Of a stretch of DNA of 64,000 nt, positions 1 to 7,823 are shown one piece after another; positions within the stretch are counted from its first letter, which is position 1; each line of letters begins with the position of its first letter. Below the pieces are notes generated by a model, which searched no databases, was not told the origin of the DNA, and saw nothing but the letters and a program-made list of their open reading frames with translations. The translations under genes and the position numbers were made by a program. The stretch is from NCBI GenBank assembly GCA_947626715.1, contig CANQTG010000001.1, positions 1 through 64,000 on the forward strand. Reading direction: 5' to 3'. This DNA comes from an uncultured Lachnospiraceae bacterium. GTDB taxonomy: Bacteria; Bacillota; Clostridia; Lachnospirales; Lachnospiraceae.

Positions 1-497
1 AGCAGAAGCTCCGCCCCGTACTGCTGCGCATACGGCGCTTTGGAAAGCGCGTCCGCCCTTTCCGCTCCCATATCCACAAACAGGGCCGGAAGCTTTGCCG
101 ACCTCATGACCTCCATTGAGAAGCATTCCCCGTCGATCGAAAGGGTATGGACGCCTTCTTGCAGGGTCCGTATCTTCCCCGAAGAAGGGAGCGCGGCCCC
201 GTCGATCGAAAGCGCGCTCTTTTCCTTCGTCCATAGGCGCAGCGTATCACCCTCCTGCCAGAATGCGGGCAGGAACAGATAATATTTATTTTCCTCTTCC
301 TTCCGCCAAAAGCGGATGACCCTGTGCCTGTGATGTGCTAACGGAAGCGATACGTAGATCTGCCCCGCCTCCTTCTGCCAGTCCTGCGCATACGGCAGTC
401 CGCCAAGTCCTACCACTCTGCCGCCCCGCAGCAGGATCCCCAAAAGCAGCAGGGCGGAAAACGCCGTCATCACAAAGCGGCCGCGTAGTTTCCTCAT
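1..497 (-). CDS. CotH-like extracytoplasmic protein, N-terminal part (cut by window edge)
   Basis: Reading leftwards from an ATG at 497 the frame stays open to base 1 (165 codons), so the gene continues outside the window. The product starts with a short basic stretch and one hydrophobic segment (about residues 9-32), a signal anchor that would place the rest outside the membrane. It then matches the start of the complete CotH-like protein at 12305-14080: both carry a YLFLPxFW segment near residue 65-75 and a SxKLPALF segment some 50-60 residues later. The ATG overlaps the TGA of the upstream epimerase (ATGA), so it is the last visible gene of the leftward operon. The kinase-like core is not in the window; the family call rests on this paralogy. 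Confidence 0.7.
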   Translation of the reverse strand, partial: MRKLRGRFVMTAFSALLLLGILLRGGRVVGLGGLPYAQDWQKEAGQIYVSLPLAHHRHRVIRFWRKEEENKYYLFLPAFWQEGDTLRLWTKEKSALSIDGAALPSSGKIRTLQEGVHTLSIDGECFSMEVMRSAKLPALFVDMGAERADALSKAPYAQQYGAELL

Positions 498-1510
498 TCT
501 GCCTTCCCGTTATCCTGAATACGATAATATTCCAAAAACCATGCCGCAAACTTTGCAAGCCCTTCCTCGATCGGGGTGGACGGCCTAAAATCAAAGTCCC
601 GCATCAGCTCCGTTACGTCCGCATACGTCTGGTACACGTCGCCCGGCTGCATGGGATAATATTCCTTCACAGCCTCCCTGCCGAGGCATTTTTCCAATAC
701 GGCGATAAAATCCATCAGCTTTACCGGCCTGTTGTTGCCGATATTGTAGATCTTATAGGGAACGCCCTTTTGATTGGGAAGCGGCGGGCTGCAGAGGATA
801 TTGCAGATCCCCGTTACGATATCGTCTATATACGTGAAATCCCGCAGCATATCGCCGTTATTATAGATCTGGATCGGTTCGCCGCGCATGATCTTCCTTG
901 CGAATTTAAAATAAGCCATATCCGGCCTGCCCATCGGCCCGTAGACCGTAAAGAAGCGCAGCCCGGTCGCCGGATAGCCGTACAGCTTGGAATACGCGTG
1001 CGCCATCAGTTCGTTGGACTTTTTGGTCGCCGCATACAGGCTCACAGGCTCGTCTACCTTATCCTCCGTAGAAAACGGCACCTTTTCATTGCCGCCGTAG
1101 ACGGAGCTCGAAGAGGCGAATACCAAATGCTCCGTGCCAAAGCGCCGGCACGCTTCCAGAATGTTCGCAAAGCCTACCAGATTGGAGGCCACATAGGAAT
1201 CGGGATTCTCAATGCTGTAGCGCACGCCCGCCTGCGCTCCGAGGTTGACCGTGATATGGGGCTTTTCCGTCTCAAACAGGCGAAAGACCGCCTTCTTGTC
1301 CGCCAGATCGCCCTTTATAAAGGTATATCCCGGAAAGGCGCGCAGAACGGACAGCCTGTCCTCTTTGAGCGAGACCTCGTAGTAATCGTTTAGATTATCA
1401 AAGCCGATCACCTCCGCCCCCTGCTCCAACAGCCGTTTTGAGAGATGAAAGCCGATAAAACCGGCTCCCCCGGTGACAAGATATCGTTTCGTCCGATCCA
1501 GTTCTTTCAT
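494..1510 (-). CDS. NAD-dependent epimerase, UDP-glucuronate 4-epimerase type
   Basis: 338-residue extended SDR enzyme. The Rossmann motif GGAGFIG is at residues 14-20 and the catalytic YxxxK (YAATK) at 159-163, with an SSSSVYG segment just before it. The N-terminal FDNLNDYYEVSLK block is typical of the CapI/UDP-glucuronate 4-epimerase group, which interconverts UDP-GlcA and UDP-GalA in the cytoplasm; UDP-glucose 4-epimerase activity cannot be excluded from sequence. The start has a near-perfect AAGGAGG site seven bases upstream. It is the only nucleotide-sugar enzyme in the left operon, so the glycan modified there probably contains a uronic acid (inference). Confidence 0.85.
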   Translation of the reverse strand: MKELDRTKRYLVTGGAGFIGFHLSKRLLEQGAEVIGFDNLNDYYEVSLKEDRLSVLRAFPGYTFIKGDLADKKAVFRLFETEKPHITVNLGAQAGVRYSIENPDSYVASNLVGFANILEACRRFGTEHLVFASSSSVYGGNEKVPFSTEDKVDEPVSLYAATKKSNELMAHAYSKLYGYPATGLRFFTVYGPMGRPDMAYFKFARKIMRGEPIQIYNNGDMLRDFTYIDDIVTGICNILCSPPLPNQKGVPYKIYNIGNNRPVKLMDFIAVLEKCLGREAVKEYYPMQPGDVYQTYADVTELMRDFDFRPSTPIEEGLAKFAAWFLEYYRIQDNGKAE

Positions 1511-1535
1511 ATTTTCCTCCTTATCCGATCCGCTC

Positions 1536-2381
1536 CTAGTTCGTATGCGTATAAAAATCTTCCCGGCCGGGATCCGTCAGGGATTCATATTCCGCTTTCT
1601 TTTCCTGCGCAAACTCCGCCCGGTCAAAGATATAGATATCGTAATTGTCGGCCGTCGTCAGATAACTGAACTCATACTCGTCGATCGGCTTAGTCCCTAC
1701 GATCGGCGTCCCGGTGCGCAGGACGATGTATTCCACGCCCTGCTGCTTGGCATAGTCCGTGACCGCAAAGGAGCGGACGGGGCTCGCCTCCATCGCTTCG
1801 TACAGAGGATTGTTATTCCAGCCCTGCACAAGCGCATCCCGCCCGTAGGCGAGCAGGATACTGGCGTCATACTGACGGATAAACTGCAGCAGCTCGGCCG
1901 GCACGACCGCTTTTACATCCCGTCCTTCCACATGCATGACGTCTGCGACGGAGAGGACGGCCTCCGGCAGATGATAGGGATTCTCGGCCTTCGTGACCAT
2001 CGGATTCTTATAGATCAGGCTCCCGCCGCGTACGAGCAGCAACGCGATCAAAAGCCCCGCTAACAGCCGCCGCCTTCCCGTCTCGATCATGCTCAGGATC
2101 CTCGCGCCCGCATACGCCGTGACCAGCCCCATCGGGACCAGCCAGAGGATACGGTAATAGACGCCCGGTTCCAGAAACACGCGCATGGCCACATACGCGA
2201 ACAGCGGAAAGAAAAACAGGGCGAGCGCGGCGGCGGTCAGATATACGAGCGTCAGCCGGATCTCTTTTTTCTCTTCCGTCAGCCACAGATACAGGAGCGC
2301 CGCCAGCACGAACACCGTCGTCATACTGCCGCCGCCATAGTCTTTATAGACCGTCAGGATCGTTTCCAACAGGCCGCCCAT
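1536..2381 (-). CDS. DUF6077-like membrane protein, C-terminal half (split gene)
   Basis: 281 residues from an ATG at 2381 with an AAAGGAGG site; a longer open frame upstream only reads antisense-like junk over the neighbouring gene. The first 120 residues are hydrophobic (about four membrane segments), followed by a soluble domain of about 150 residues. In order and character it matches the C-terminal half of the intact 626-residue protein at 53584-55464: an RILWLVPMG-type membrane segment corresponds to RLFWCIPIL there, and AVVPAELLQFIRQYDASI corresponds to VIAPEDLGHYLRQYSSNI. The N-terminal half is the preceding gene. Either a frameshift split one gene, or this lineage carries it as two coupled genes. 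Family label DUF6077 is from memory. Confidence 0.6.
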   Translation of the reverse strand: MGGLLETILTVYKDYGGGSMTTVFVLAALLYLWLTEEKKEIRLTLVYLTAAALALFFFPLFAYVAMRVFLEPGVYYRILWLVPMGLVTAYAGARILSMIETGRRRLLAGLLIALLLVRGGSLIYKNPMVTKAENPYHLPEAVLSVADVMHVEGRDVKAVVPAELLQFIRQYDASILLAYGRDALVQGWNNNPLYEAMEASPVRSFAVTDYAKQQGVEYIVLRTGTPIVGTKPIDEYEFSYLTTADNYDIYIFDRAEFAQEKKAEYESLTDPGREDFYTHTN

Positions 2382-2410
2382 GTCCCGCCTCCTTTCTCTT
2401 CCCTTTGGCG

Positions 2411-3454
2411 TCACTTTAAGAACAGATACAAAAGCCCATAAAAAACGCTTGGCATAAGACAGGCCCCTATCTGAAAAACGAGCGCCGCCCTTTTTTGGGA
2501 TACCGCCACGATCAGCGCCGCAAGAAAAAGCAGGATCGGGACGGTAAAGATCCCCGTACTCGTCGTAAAGACCGTATCCGTCACAAGAATGAACAGCAGC
2601 CCCCACTCCCCCGCGTCCATTTCCTCTTTTGCGATAAAGATGAGCCACAAAAACAGAGCCGGGATCATCAGATTCGGAAACATCGCCTTGCCCTGCCAAG
2701 TCCGCGTATAGGCAAAGCTCTCCGGCGTATAGATCGACACGTTCCCAAACAGATACCACAGATTTAAGAGCAACAGGAACACCCATTGATTCTTTCTCTG
2801 CATTGGAAAGAGCTGCTTCCCGAGCTGCCCATAAATACAGTACATCAAAAACAAAAACAGGATGCTGATATAACTATGGCACAGTATTGTCACATGGATC
2901 CCGCAGATATCCGAAAGCCATGCCAGAAAGACGGGCGCCGTGGACAGGGCGTGGCGGATATCCAGCTCCCCGTCCGCCCCGTAATAGGGCGTATAGCGGT
3001 ACATCGTATCCGTATGCTGGCTCGTGAGCGAAGCCGCCACATAAAAGGAATCGTCGCCGTCCAAATACTGCATGTGGAACGCAAAAAACATCTGAAGCAC
3101 GATCAGTCCTATCACGAGCAGCATGAGCGGAAGCTGCCCCTTTTCCGGCGCGGATCCCCTCGCCTTTTCCATACACGGCCCGATACAGCCATGCCCGATC
3201 AGCAGGGATAGCAGCGCCAGAGCGGCGATTCCGATCGTATAGCTATGGACAAGCGCATGATACGACGCCTGCGCGGCGATAAACGGCACCGCCATGACCT
3301 GAAACGCCGCAAACATCATAAACCAGCCCGCCAGCCAGACCATTCCCAGCGACTGATGTTCTTTTTTCATAAAGCGCACCGGCGCCAGTCCCAAGCACAG
3401 GGGCAGAAGCCATGTGCAAAGCGCCAGCAGCCCCAGCTGCAAACCCGCCGCCAT
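2411..3454 (-). CDS. DUF6077-like membrane protein, N-terminal half (split gene)
   Basis: 347 residues with about nine membrane segments; ATG at 3454 preceded by AGAGGTAAG. An acidic YLDGDDSFYVA loop near residue 130 corresponds to YRGNTDDSYYLTKA in the intact homologue at 53584-55464; acidic first-loop motifs of this kind are usual in GT-C type transferases, so a membrane glycosyl- or modification transferase is likely but unproven. The frame ends with TGA at 2411, in a loop between two membrane segments, 30 bases before the ATG of the second half, which is in another frame. It follows directly (no gap) after the SGNH gene. Confidence 0.6.
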   Translation of the reverse strand: MAAGLQLGLLALCTWLLPLCLGLAPVRFMKKEHQSLGMVWLAGWFMMFAAFQVMAVPFIAAQASYHALVHSYTIGIAALALLSLLIGHGCIGPCMEKARGSAPEKGQLPLMLLVIGLIVLQMFFAFHMQYLDGDDSFYVAASLTSQHTDTMYRYTPYYGADGELDIRHALSTAPVFLAWLSDICGIHVTILCHSYISILFLFLMYCIYGQLGKQLFPMQRKNQWVFLLLLNLWYLFGNVSIYTPESFAYTRTWQGKAMFPNLMIPALFLWLIFIAKEEMDAGEWGLLFILVTDTVFTTSTGIFTVPILLFLAALIVAVSQKRAALVFQIGACLMPSVFYGLLYLFLK

Positions 3455-4507
3455 TTATCTTACCTCTGTAAATAACGCGGCATAGTCATATTCCTCTACC
3501 ATACGTTTCATCTTCTGCAGCTCCTCTTCATAGTTCTCCACGGCGATCCTGTGCCTCCCATCCGAAAAGCAGTCCGTCATATAGCGGTTGATACGCTTCC
3601 TGTAATGTCCGGTATCCGCATACAGATCCAGATCGCAGACGATCTCTTCATCCCCCGGAAAGAAAAACAGCTCCACGTTATCATACGCTAACAGTTTTTC
3701 CATAAAATAACGGTATTCATACACGACCGCATCCAGCTGATTGTTCTGCAGGTATTCATACCAGTACAGAATGCTGTACGGCGGGAAGAACAGGGTAAAT
3801 TCCGTATCGGGATGGGATTCGATGATCGGCAGGATATTGGCCTGCAGATTCGCCTCCAGACCGTCGATGAACATATCCTCGGGAAAGCGCGCGTCGTTCT
3901 TCTCCGGGACCTGATAGTGCGACAGCACATACTCCCTGCTATAGCACCCTTCCAGCGCCTCCTCCGAGGAATAGACATGGCTCAGGCTGGCGGGCTCCCA
4001 TTCTACGAGCGGCTTTAAGATATAATCCAACAGCACATCCTTATTATACCAGTAGTTCACGTCGTCGAAAAGATTCTTATTATACAGATATTCCGGCAGG
4101 GGATACTTCGTTTCCGCGACGCCGCCCGTATACGAGGCCAGATCCACGCCCCAGAATACCCGCTTTAATTCCCCGCCATTTTCATCCGCCTTTTCCATGA
4201 TGTTCCTGATATCCCGCGGATACGCTCCGTTATACGGCAGCTTGAGCATATGCAGCCCCATATCCTGTAAAAACCAATCCGTCTCAAAATTCACGGTCAT
4301 GGAAGAGCCCAGCATAAGGCTGTCATACTCCATATGACGGGCCATGCCCGGATTTTGGCTGAGCTGATTGTCGATCTGGTAGGGAAAGCCCGGCAGAGGC
4401 GCATGGTAATGAAAAAAGGGATCCACCGCAATCACCAAAGCCGCGGCCGCCGCAAGGCCCGCCAATATCAAGATACAGGTTTCCTTCCACCATCTTATGT
4501 AAGTCAT
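3455..4507 (-). CDS. SGNH/DltD-AlgJ-like partner of the MBOAT acyltransferase
   Basis: 350 residues from ATG 4507; a TTG at 4528 would add seven residues and overlap the MBOAT stop. One N-terminal membrane segment (about residues 13-29) anchors an outer domain. The SGNH block I motif LMLGSSMT lies near residue 65 and a late ADTGHY sequence supplies the catalytic Asp/His pair. In alginate, teichoic acid and cellulose acylation, such proteins take an acyl group delivered by an MBOAT protein and place it on the polymer outside the cell. The gene lies directly downstream of an MBOAT gene, the expected pairing. Acyl group (probably acetyl) and acceptor glycan are inferred, not visible. Confidence 0.75.
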   Translation of the reverse strand: MTYIRWWKETCILILAGLAAAAALVIAVDPFFHYHAPLPGFPYQIDNQLSQNPGMARHMEYDSLMLGSSMTVNFETDWFLQDMGLHMLKLPYNGAYPRDIRNIMEKADENGGELKRVFWGVDLASYTGGVAETKYPLPEYLYNKNLFDDVNYWYNKDVLLDYILKPLVEWEPASLSHVYSSEEALEGCYSREYVLSHYQVPEKNDARFPEDMFIDGLEANLQANILPIIESHPDTEFTLFFPPYSILYWYEYLQNNQLDAVVYEYRYFMEKLLAYDNVELFFFPGDEEIVCDLDLYADTGHYRKRINRYMTDCFSDGRHRIAVENYEEELQKMKRMVEEYDYAALFTEVR

Positions 4508-4524
4508 CGCCGTACCCAGCTTTC

Positions 4525-6003
4525 TCAAAAATTAAAGTATAAAAACGCGCTGACCTCGGAAAAGGAGAAAACCGACCACAAAAGCAGGACGGAAACGCCC
4601 AGCGCGCGCAGGCGGGTCGGCCGAAAGCGCTCTATTTTTTCATTCACATTCTTACAGCAAAGCAGGATCAGCCAAGCCGCCGCCAGATAAGCCAGCGGCA
4701 GGATATAAGCGCTCTGCGGCAGGCCGGTCAAATGCAGGAGCTTTAGGCAGTAGAAAAATTCCGGCGTCTGGAACTGCTCCAAAAACCCCGCGGGGACGCT
4801 CCCCGGCGCATAGCTCCCCGAAACGAGCCCCTTTAGGATAAACAGCGCCTGTCCCATACTCTCCGCGCGGAAAAATATCAAAGAAAACAGGAAAAACACC
4901 ATCGTCCCCAGCCATGTGAGCGCCGCCGGCAGCTTTTCCAACGCGGGCAGAAAGCGCTTTGTCAATATGTATACCGCGCCGTGCAGAACGCCCCAGCACA
5001 AAAAGGTCCAGCCCGCGCCATGCCAGATACCGCTGAGCAGATAGACCATAAAGACGTTAAGATCGGCGCGCCGTTTCCCCTTCCGGTTCCCGCCCAGCGG
5101 GATATAGACATATTTCGTCAGAAAGCGGCTCAGCGTGATGTGCCAGCGTTTCCAAAAGTCGATCAGATTTACCGCTTTATAGGGAGAGTTAAAATTCACC
5201 GGGATCGTGATATTGAACAAAAATCCCGTCCCTCTGGCCATATCGCAATAGCCGCTGAAATCAAAATACAGCTGCACCATATAGGATACGATGACCAAAA
5301 GCAGCGTCAGGGCGCTCAGCTCCTCGATACGGGCAAAGCCCCACGATACCGCCCTGCCAAAGACGTCCGCGATCAGCACCTTTTTCGCCAGCCCGCAGGC
5401 AAAGGCATATATCCCCTTCGACGCGTTTTCCGCCTGAAACCCCTTTCTGGACGGGTCCTGAAACTGCGTTATCATCTCGTCATACGTTACGATCGGGCCG
5501 GCGATCAGCTGCGGGAAAAAGGAAACGAACAACGCGTAGTCCAAAAAAGAATAGTTCCCCGTCTCCTCCCTGTAGGTATCCACTAGGAATCCCACCTGCT
5601 GGAACGTAAAGAAGCTGATCCCTAAGGGCAGCACCAGATGCTGCAAGGCAAGATCCGCATGGAAAAGGGCGTTTAGGTTCTCCAGAAAGAAATCAAAATA
5701 CTTATAATAAAACAATACGCCCAGATTGGCCGCCGAACCGGCCGCCGTCAGGTACAGGCACCGTCTTTTTCTCTCCGGTCTGCCCCGCTCTCCGAGTATC
5801 AGGCGGTACAGCAGATAGTTTCCTAAGATACTGCCCGTGATGACCGGCAGATAACGGATATTGAACCATGCGTAGAACCAAAGCGACATGGCCAGCAGCC
5901 AAAGCTTCCCCCACGCATACCTGCCCTTCGCATTACAGGCAAAATAGCCGGTCAGGGTCAGCGGCAGAAACAACAAGATAAAGATATAGGAATTAAACAG
6001 CAT
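4525..6003 (-). CDS. MBOAT family O-acyltransferase (AlgI/DltB-like)
   Basis: 492-residue polytopic membrane protein. It has the family's hallmark stretches: WKRWHITLSRF at about 284-294, YVYIPLGGNRKG at about 298-309 and SGIWHGAGW at 324-332, in which His328 is the expected catalytic histidine. Its role is to pass acyl groups through the membrane to an extracytoplasmic partner, here the SGNH protein that follows with coupled translation. An AAGGA site lies just upstream of ATG 6003, which overlaps the end of the acyltransferase 3 gene. A second MBOAT/SGNH pair exists at 15346-18360. Confidence 0.92.
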   Translation of the reverse strand: MLFNSYIFILLFLPLTLTGYFACNAKGRYAWGKLWLLAMSLWFYAWFNIRYLPVITGSILGNYLLYRLILGERGRPERKRRCLYLTAAGSAANLGVLFYYKYFDFFLENLNALFHADLALQHLVLPLGISFFTFQQVGFLVDTYREETGNYSFLDYALFVSFFPQLIAGPIVTYDEMITQFQDPSRKGFQAENASKGIYAFACGLAKKVLIADVFGRAVSWGFARIEELSALTLLLVIVSYMVQLYFDFSGYCDMARGTGFLFNITIPVNFNSPYKAVNLIDFWKRWHITLSRFLTKYVYIPLGGNRKGKRRADLNVFMVYLLSGIWHGAGWTFLCWGVLHGAVYILTKRFLPALEKLPAALTWLGTMVFFLFSLIFFRAESMGQALFILKGLVSGSYAPGSVPAGFLEQFQTPEFFYCLKLLHLTGLPQSAYILPLAYLAAAWLILLCCKNVNEKIERFRPTRLRALGVSVLLLWSVFSFSEVSAFLYFNF

Positions 6004-7006
6004 AGTTATCCTTCCCGGGGATCCCGCAGCAGATACGAAGCGCCCTTGCCTTTGGCAGCACGCGGCTTGAGAGCGCGAGCACGAGCAGCGTATCCAATAC
6101 GAAATTACCCGCTATGATCAGGACGGGAGACGCAAGGCCCGCGGCCGATACGAGCAGCGTCCTGCTGCCCACCAGCGCATAGGCGTCCAGAAGATACATC
6201 TGCAGGGACCACGTCCCGCAGGATACGAAAAACGCCGCCAGCCTTCCCCTGACAAAAGCGGTAAGGGCAAAAAAGAAAACAAAGGAAGCGAGCGCGCACG
6301 CCATCTCCGCAAAACGCGCCCACTGCGGCATCCCCTCCTCCAGTCCCAGAAATCCGGCAAAGCAAAGCAGAGTCAGCAAAAGGGCAGGAAAAGCGTTTTG
6401 TCTTTGCAGCAAAAGCGGCAGCGCCGTATCCGCCCGCTTTCGCAGGCCATAGCCTAACAGGAAATACCAAAGATACTGACAGACCATATTCATCAGCAGA
6501 AGATCCGTCACATACGGCTTTAGGGCAAACAAAAGCGCCGCGGCCAGAACGGCCGCCCTCCTGCTCCTTTTCTCTTTTTTCAAAAGCTTTTCGTACAGCG
6601 GGAACAGCATGACGATCACAAACAGCGTCCACAAAAACCAGTCGCTCCCGCCGTAGAGCGCGAAATCCGTCAGCGCGCCGCGAATATCCATCTGCTCATG
6701 GACAAGCGGATTGGGGACTAAGCGCGGCAGGATATCCAAAACGGAAAACACGATATGGGGGATCAGGATACGTCCGCACTTTTTCAGGGCATATTTCCCA
6801 TAATCGCCGTCGAAGGAATAGCAGAAGCCCGATACCAGAAAAAATAAGGGCATCTGCAGCGTCCACAAAAACGTATGCAGCGTTTTGCACCACCAGATCT
6901 CATGAAGATTTATCGGGAACACGATCACGGAATGATACAGCAGCACCATCAGGATCGCCATCCCCCGCAGCATATCGATCTCCCGGAAACGTTTTAATTC
7001 CGCCAT
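5993..7006 (-). CDS. Acyltransferase 3 family membrane protein
   Basis: 337 residues with about ten membrane segments. The N-terminus FREIDMLRGMAILMVLLYHS is the classic acyltransferase 3 (OafA/WecH/YiaH) signature, with the conserved Arg and a His at the end of the first helix. These proteins O-acetylate sugars of surface polysaccharides at the membrane. The GAGGTGA site before ATG 7006 and a sigma-A-like promoter 25-50 bases further upstream make this the first gene of the leftward operon. Together with the next two genes it gives this operon two independent acylation systems. Confidence 0.88.
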   Translation of the reverse strand: MAELKRFREIDMLRGMAILMVLLYHSVIVFPINLHEIWWCKTLHTFLWTLQMPLFFLVSGFCYSFDGDYGKYALKKCGRILIPHIVFSVLDILPRLVPNPLVHEQMDIRGALTDFALYGGSDWFLWTLFVIVMLFPLYEKLLKKEKRSRRAAVLAAALLFALKPYVTDLLLMNMVCQYLWYFLLGYGLRKRADTALPLLLQRQNAFPALLLTLLCFAGFLGLEEGMPQWARFAEMACALASFVFFFALTAFVRGRLAAFFVSCGTWSLQMYLLDAYALVGSRTLLVSAAGLASPVLIIAGNFVLDTLLVLALSSRVLPKARALRICCGIPGKDNYAV

Positions 7007-7029
7007 ACGTCACCTCACTGAATTAGATT

Positions 7030-7058
7030 ATTTTACCATACTCTCGTTTTTATGACAA
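7030..7058 (-). promoter_or_regulatory. Promoter of the left operon
   Basis: On the minus strand TTGTCA (7058-7053) is followed after exactly 17 bases by TAAAAT (7035-7030); the acyltransferase 3 ATG is 24 bases further on. Good match to a housekeeping sigma-A promoter. It faces away from the promoter at 7082-7110. Confidence 0.6.
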
Positions 7059-7081
7059 CGTTATCGCCGTTTTTTCCTGAA

Positions 7082-7110
7082 TTGACACTTTCCCGAAAAT
7101 ATATGATAAT
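7082..7110 (+). promoter_or_regulatory. Promoter of the rightward operon 7169-11028
   Basis: TTGACA at 7082-7087, 17-base spacer, GATAAT at 7105-7110, with a TATGAT overlapping just upstream. The ATG at 7169 follows about 58 bases later. The two divergent promoters are only about 25 bases apart, so one regulator could control both operons. Confidence 0.65.
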
Positions 7111-7168
7111 AGAAAAAAAGCGGAACGGAGCCCCGCTTCCGTTCGTAAGACCAAAGGATGATCCCAGA

Positions 7169-7822
7169 ATGAAACGCGTTACGATCCAAAAGCTGTTTTC
7201 CTGTTATCCATATGTTATCGCCCTGCTGGTCCTGCTGCTCTGCCTTGCGGCGTATCCGCTGCAGCTGATCGGCCGTACCGAATATGAAAGCGGCTCGCTT
7301 GAGACGGGTATCTTTCCCAATCTGGATCTTTCCGGCGGCGAGACCGCCATCTGCACATTTACCCCGTCCCGCGGGCACTTAACCTCCGTTTCCTTCCGCT
7401 TTCTGATCAGCGGGAAGGCCCCTGACGGGAGCGTTACGCTGGAATTATACGACGAACAGCAGAAAAAGCTCGCTTCCTGCATACTGGAAGCCGGGGACGT
7501 CATGAATTACCGCTGGATAGACTTCCCCGTAGATCTGTCTCTTGAAGCCGGGAAGACCTACGCATGGCGTCTGCAGGCCTCCGACTATGAGGAAGCCTCC
7601 CTGTCCCTGTACGGCGGGAGCCCCGATATCGGCCCCGTCGAGACCCAAACCTTCTATTACAACGGTCTGGAGCAGGAGACTATAACGCCCGCCGCCGTCT
7701 ATACCTATACCGGCCGGATCGAACGGGAGTCGGCTCTTCCTTATTATACGGCTTTTTTGCTGCTCGGCCTGATCTTATACGGCGCGTTCCGAAAATTTGA
7801 AAAAAACGACGGGGATATCTGA
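7169..7822 (+). CDS. Membrane-anchored protein of unknown function with outer beta domain
   Basis: 217 residues from ATG 7169, chosen because AAAGGATG lies eight bases upstream and the translation opens with a basic stretch and a membrane helix (about residues 12-30). A second helix lies near the C-terminus (about 185-203). Between them is a domain of roughly 150 residues rich in alternating hydrophobic strands, with LEAGKTYAWRLQA-type turns reminiscent of jelly-roll carbohydrate-binding modules. I do not recognise the family. It is coupled to the next gene (TGA and ATG two bases apart), whose N-terminus has a similar outer domain, so the two may form a complex (inference). Confidence 0.65.
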   Translation: MKRVTIQKLFSCYPYVIALLVLLLCLAAYPLQLIGRTEYESGSLETGIFPNLDLSGGETAICTFTPSRGHLTSVSFRFLISGKAPDGSVTLELYDEQQKKLASCILEAGDVMNYRWIDFPVDLSLEAGKTYAWRLQASDYEEASLSLYGGSPDIGPVETQTFYYNGLEQETITPAAVYTYTGRIERESALPYYTAFLLLGLILYGAFRKFEKNDGDI

Positions 7823-7823
7823 T

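Noticed and set aside
335-1393. Rightward open frame of 352 codons
   Set aside because: Exactly antisense to the well-supported epimerase gene, no ribosome site, rich in Arg/His as expected for the opposite strand of a GC-rich gene.
2382-2786. 135-codon extension upstream of the DUF6077 C-terminal half
   Set aside because: Reads across the end of the N-terminal half in another frame, is not hydrophobic like the real protein there, and a good ribosome site supports ATG 2381.
7052-7168. Upstream start for the gene at 7169
   Set aside because: The extension covers the promoter TTGACA/GATAAT and lacks a ribosome site; ATG 7169 has one.
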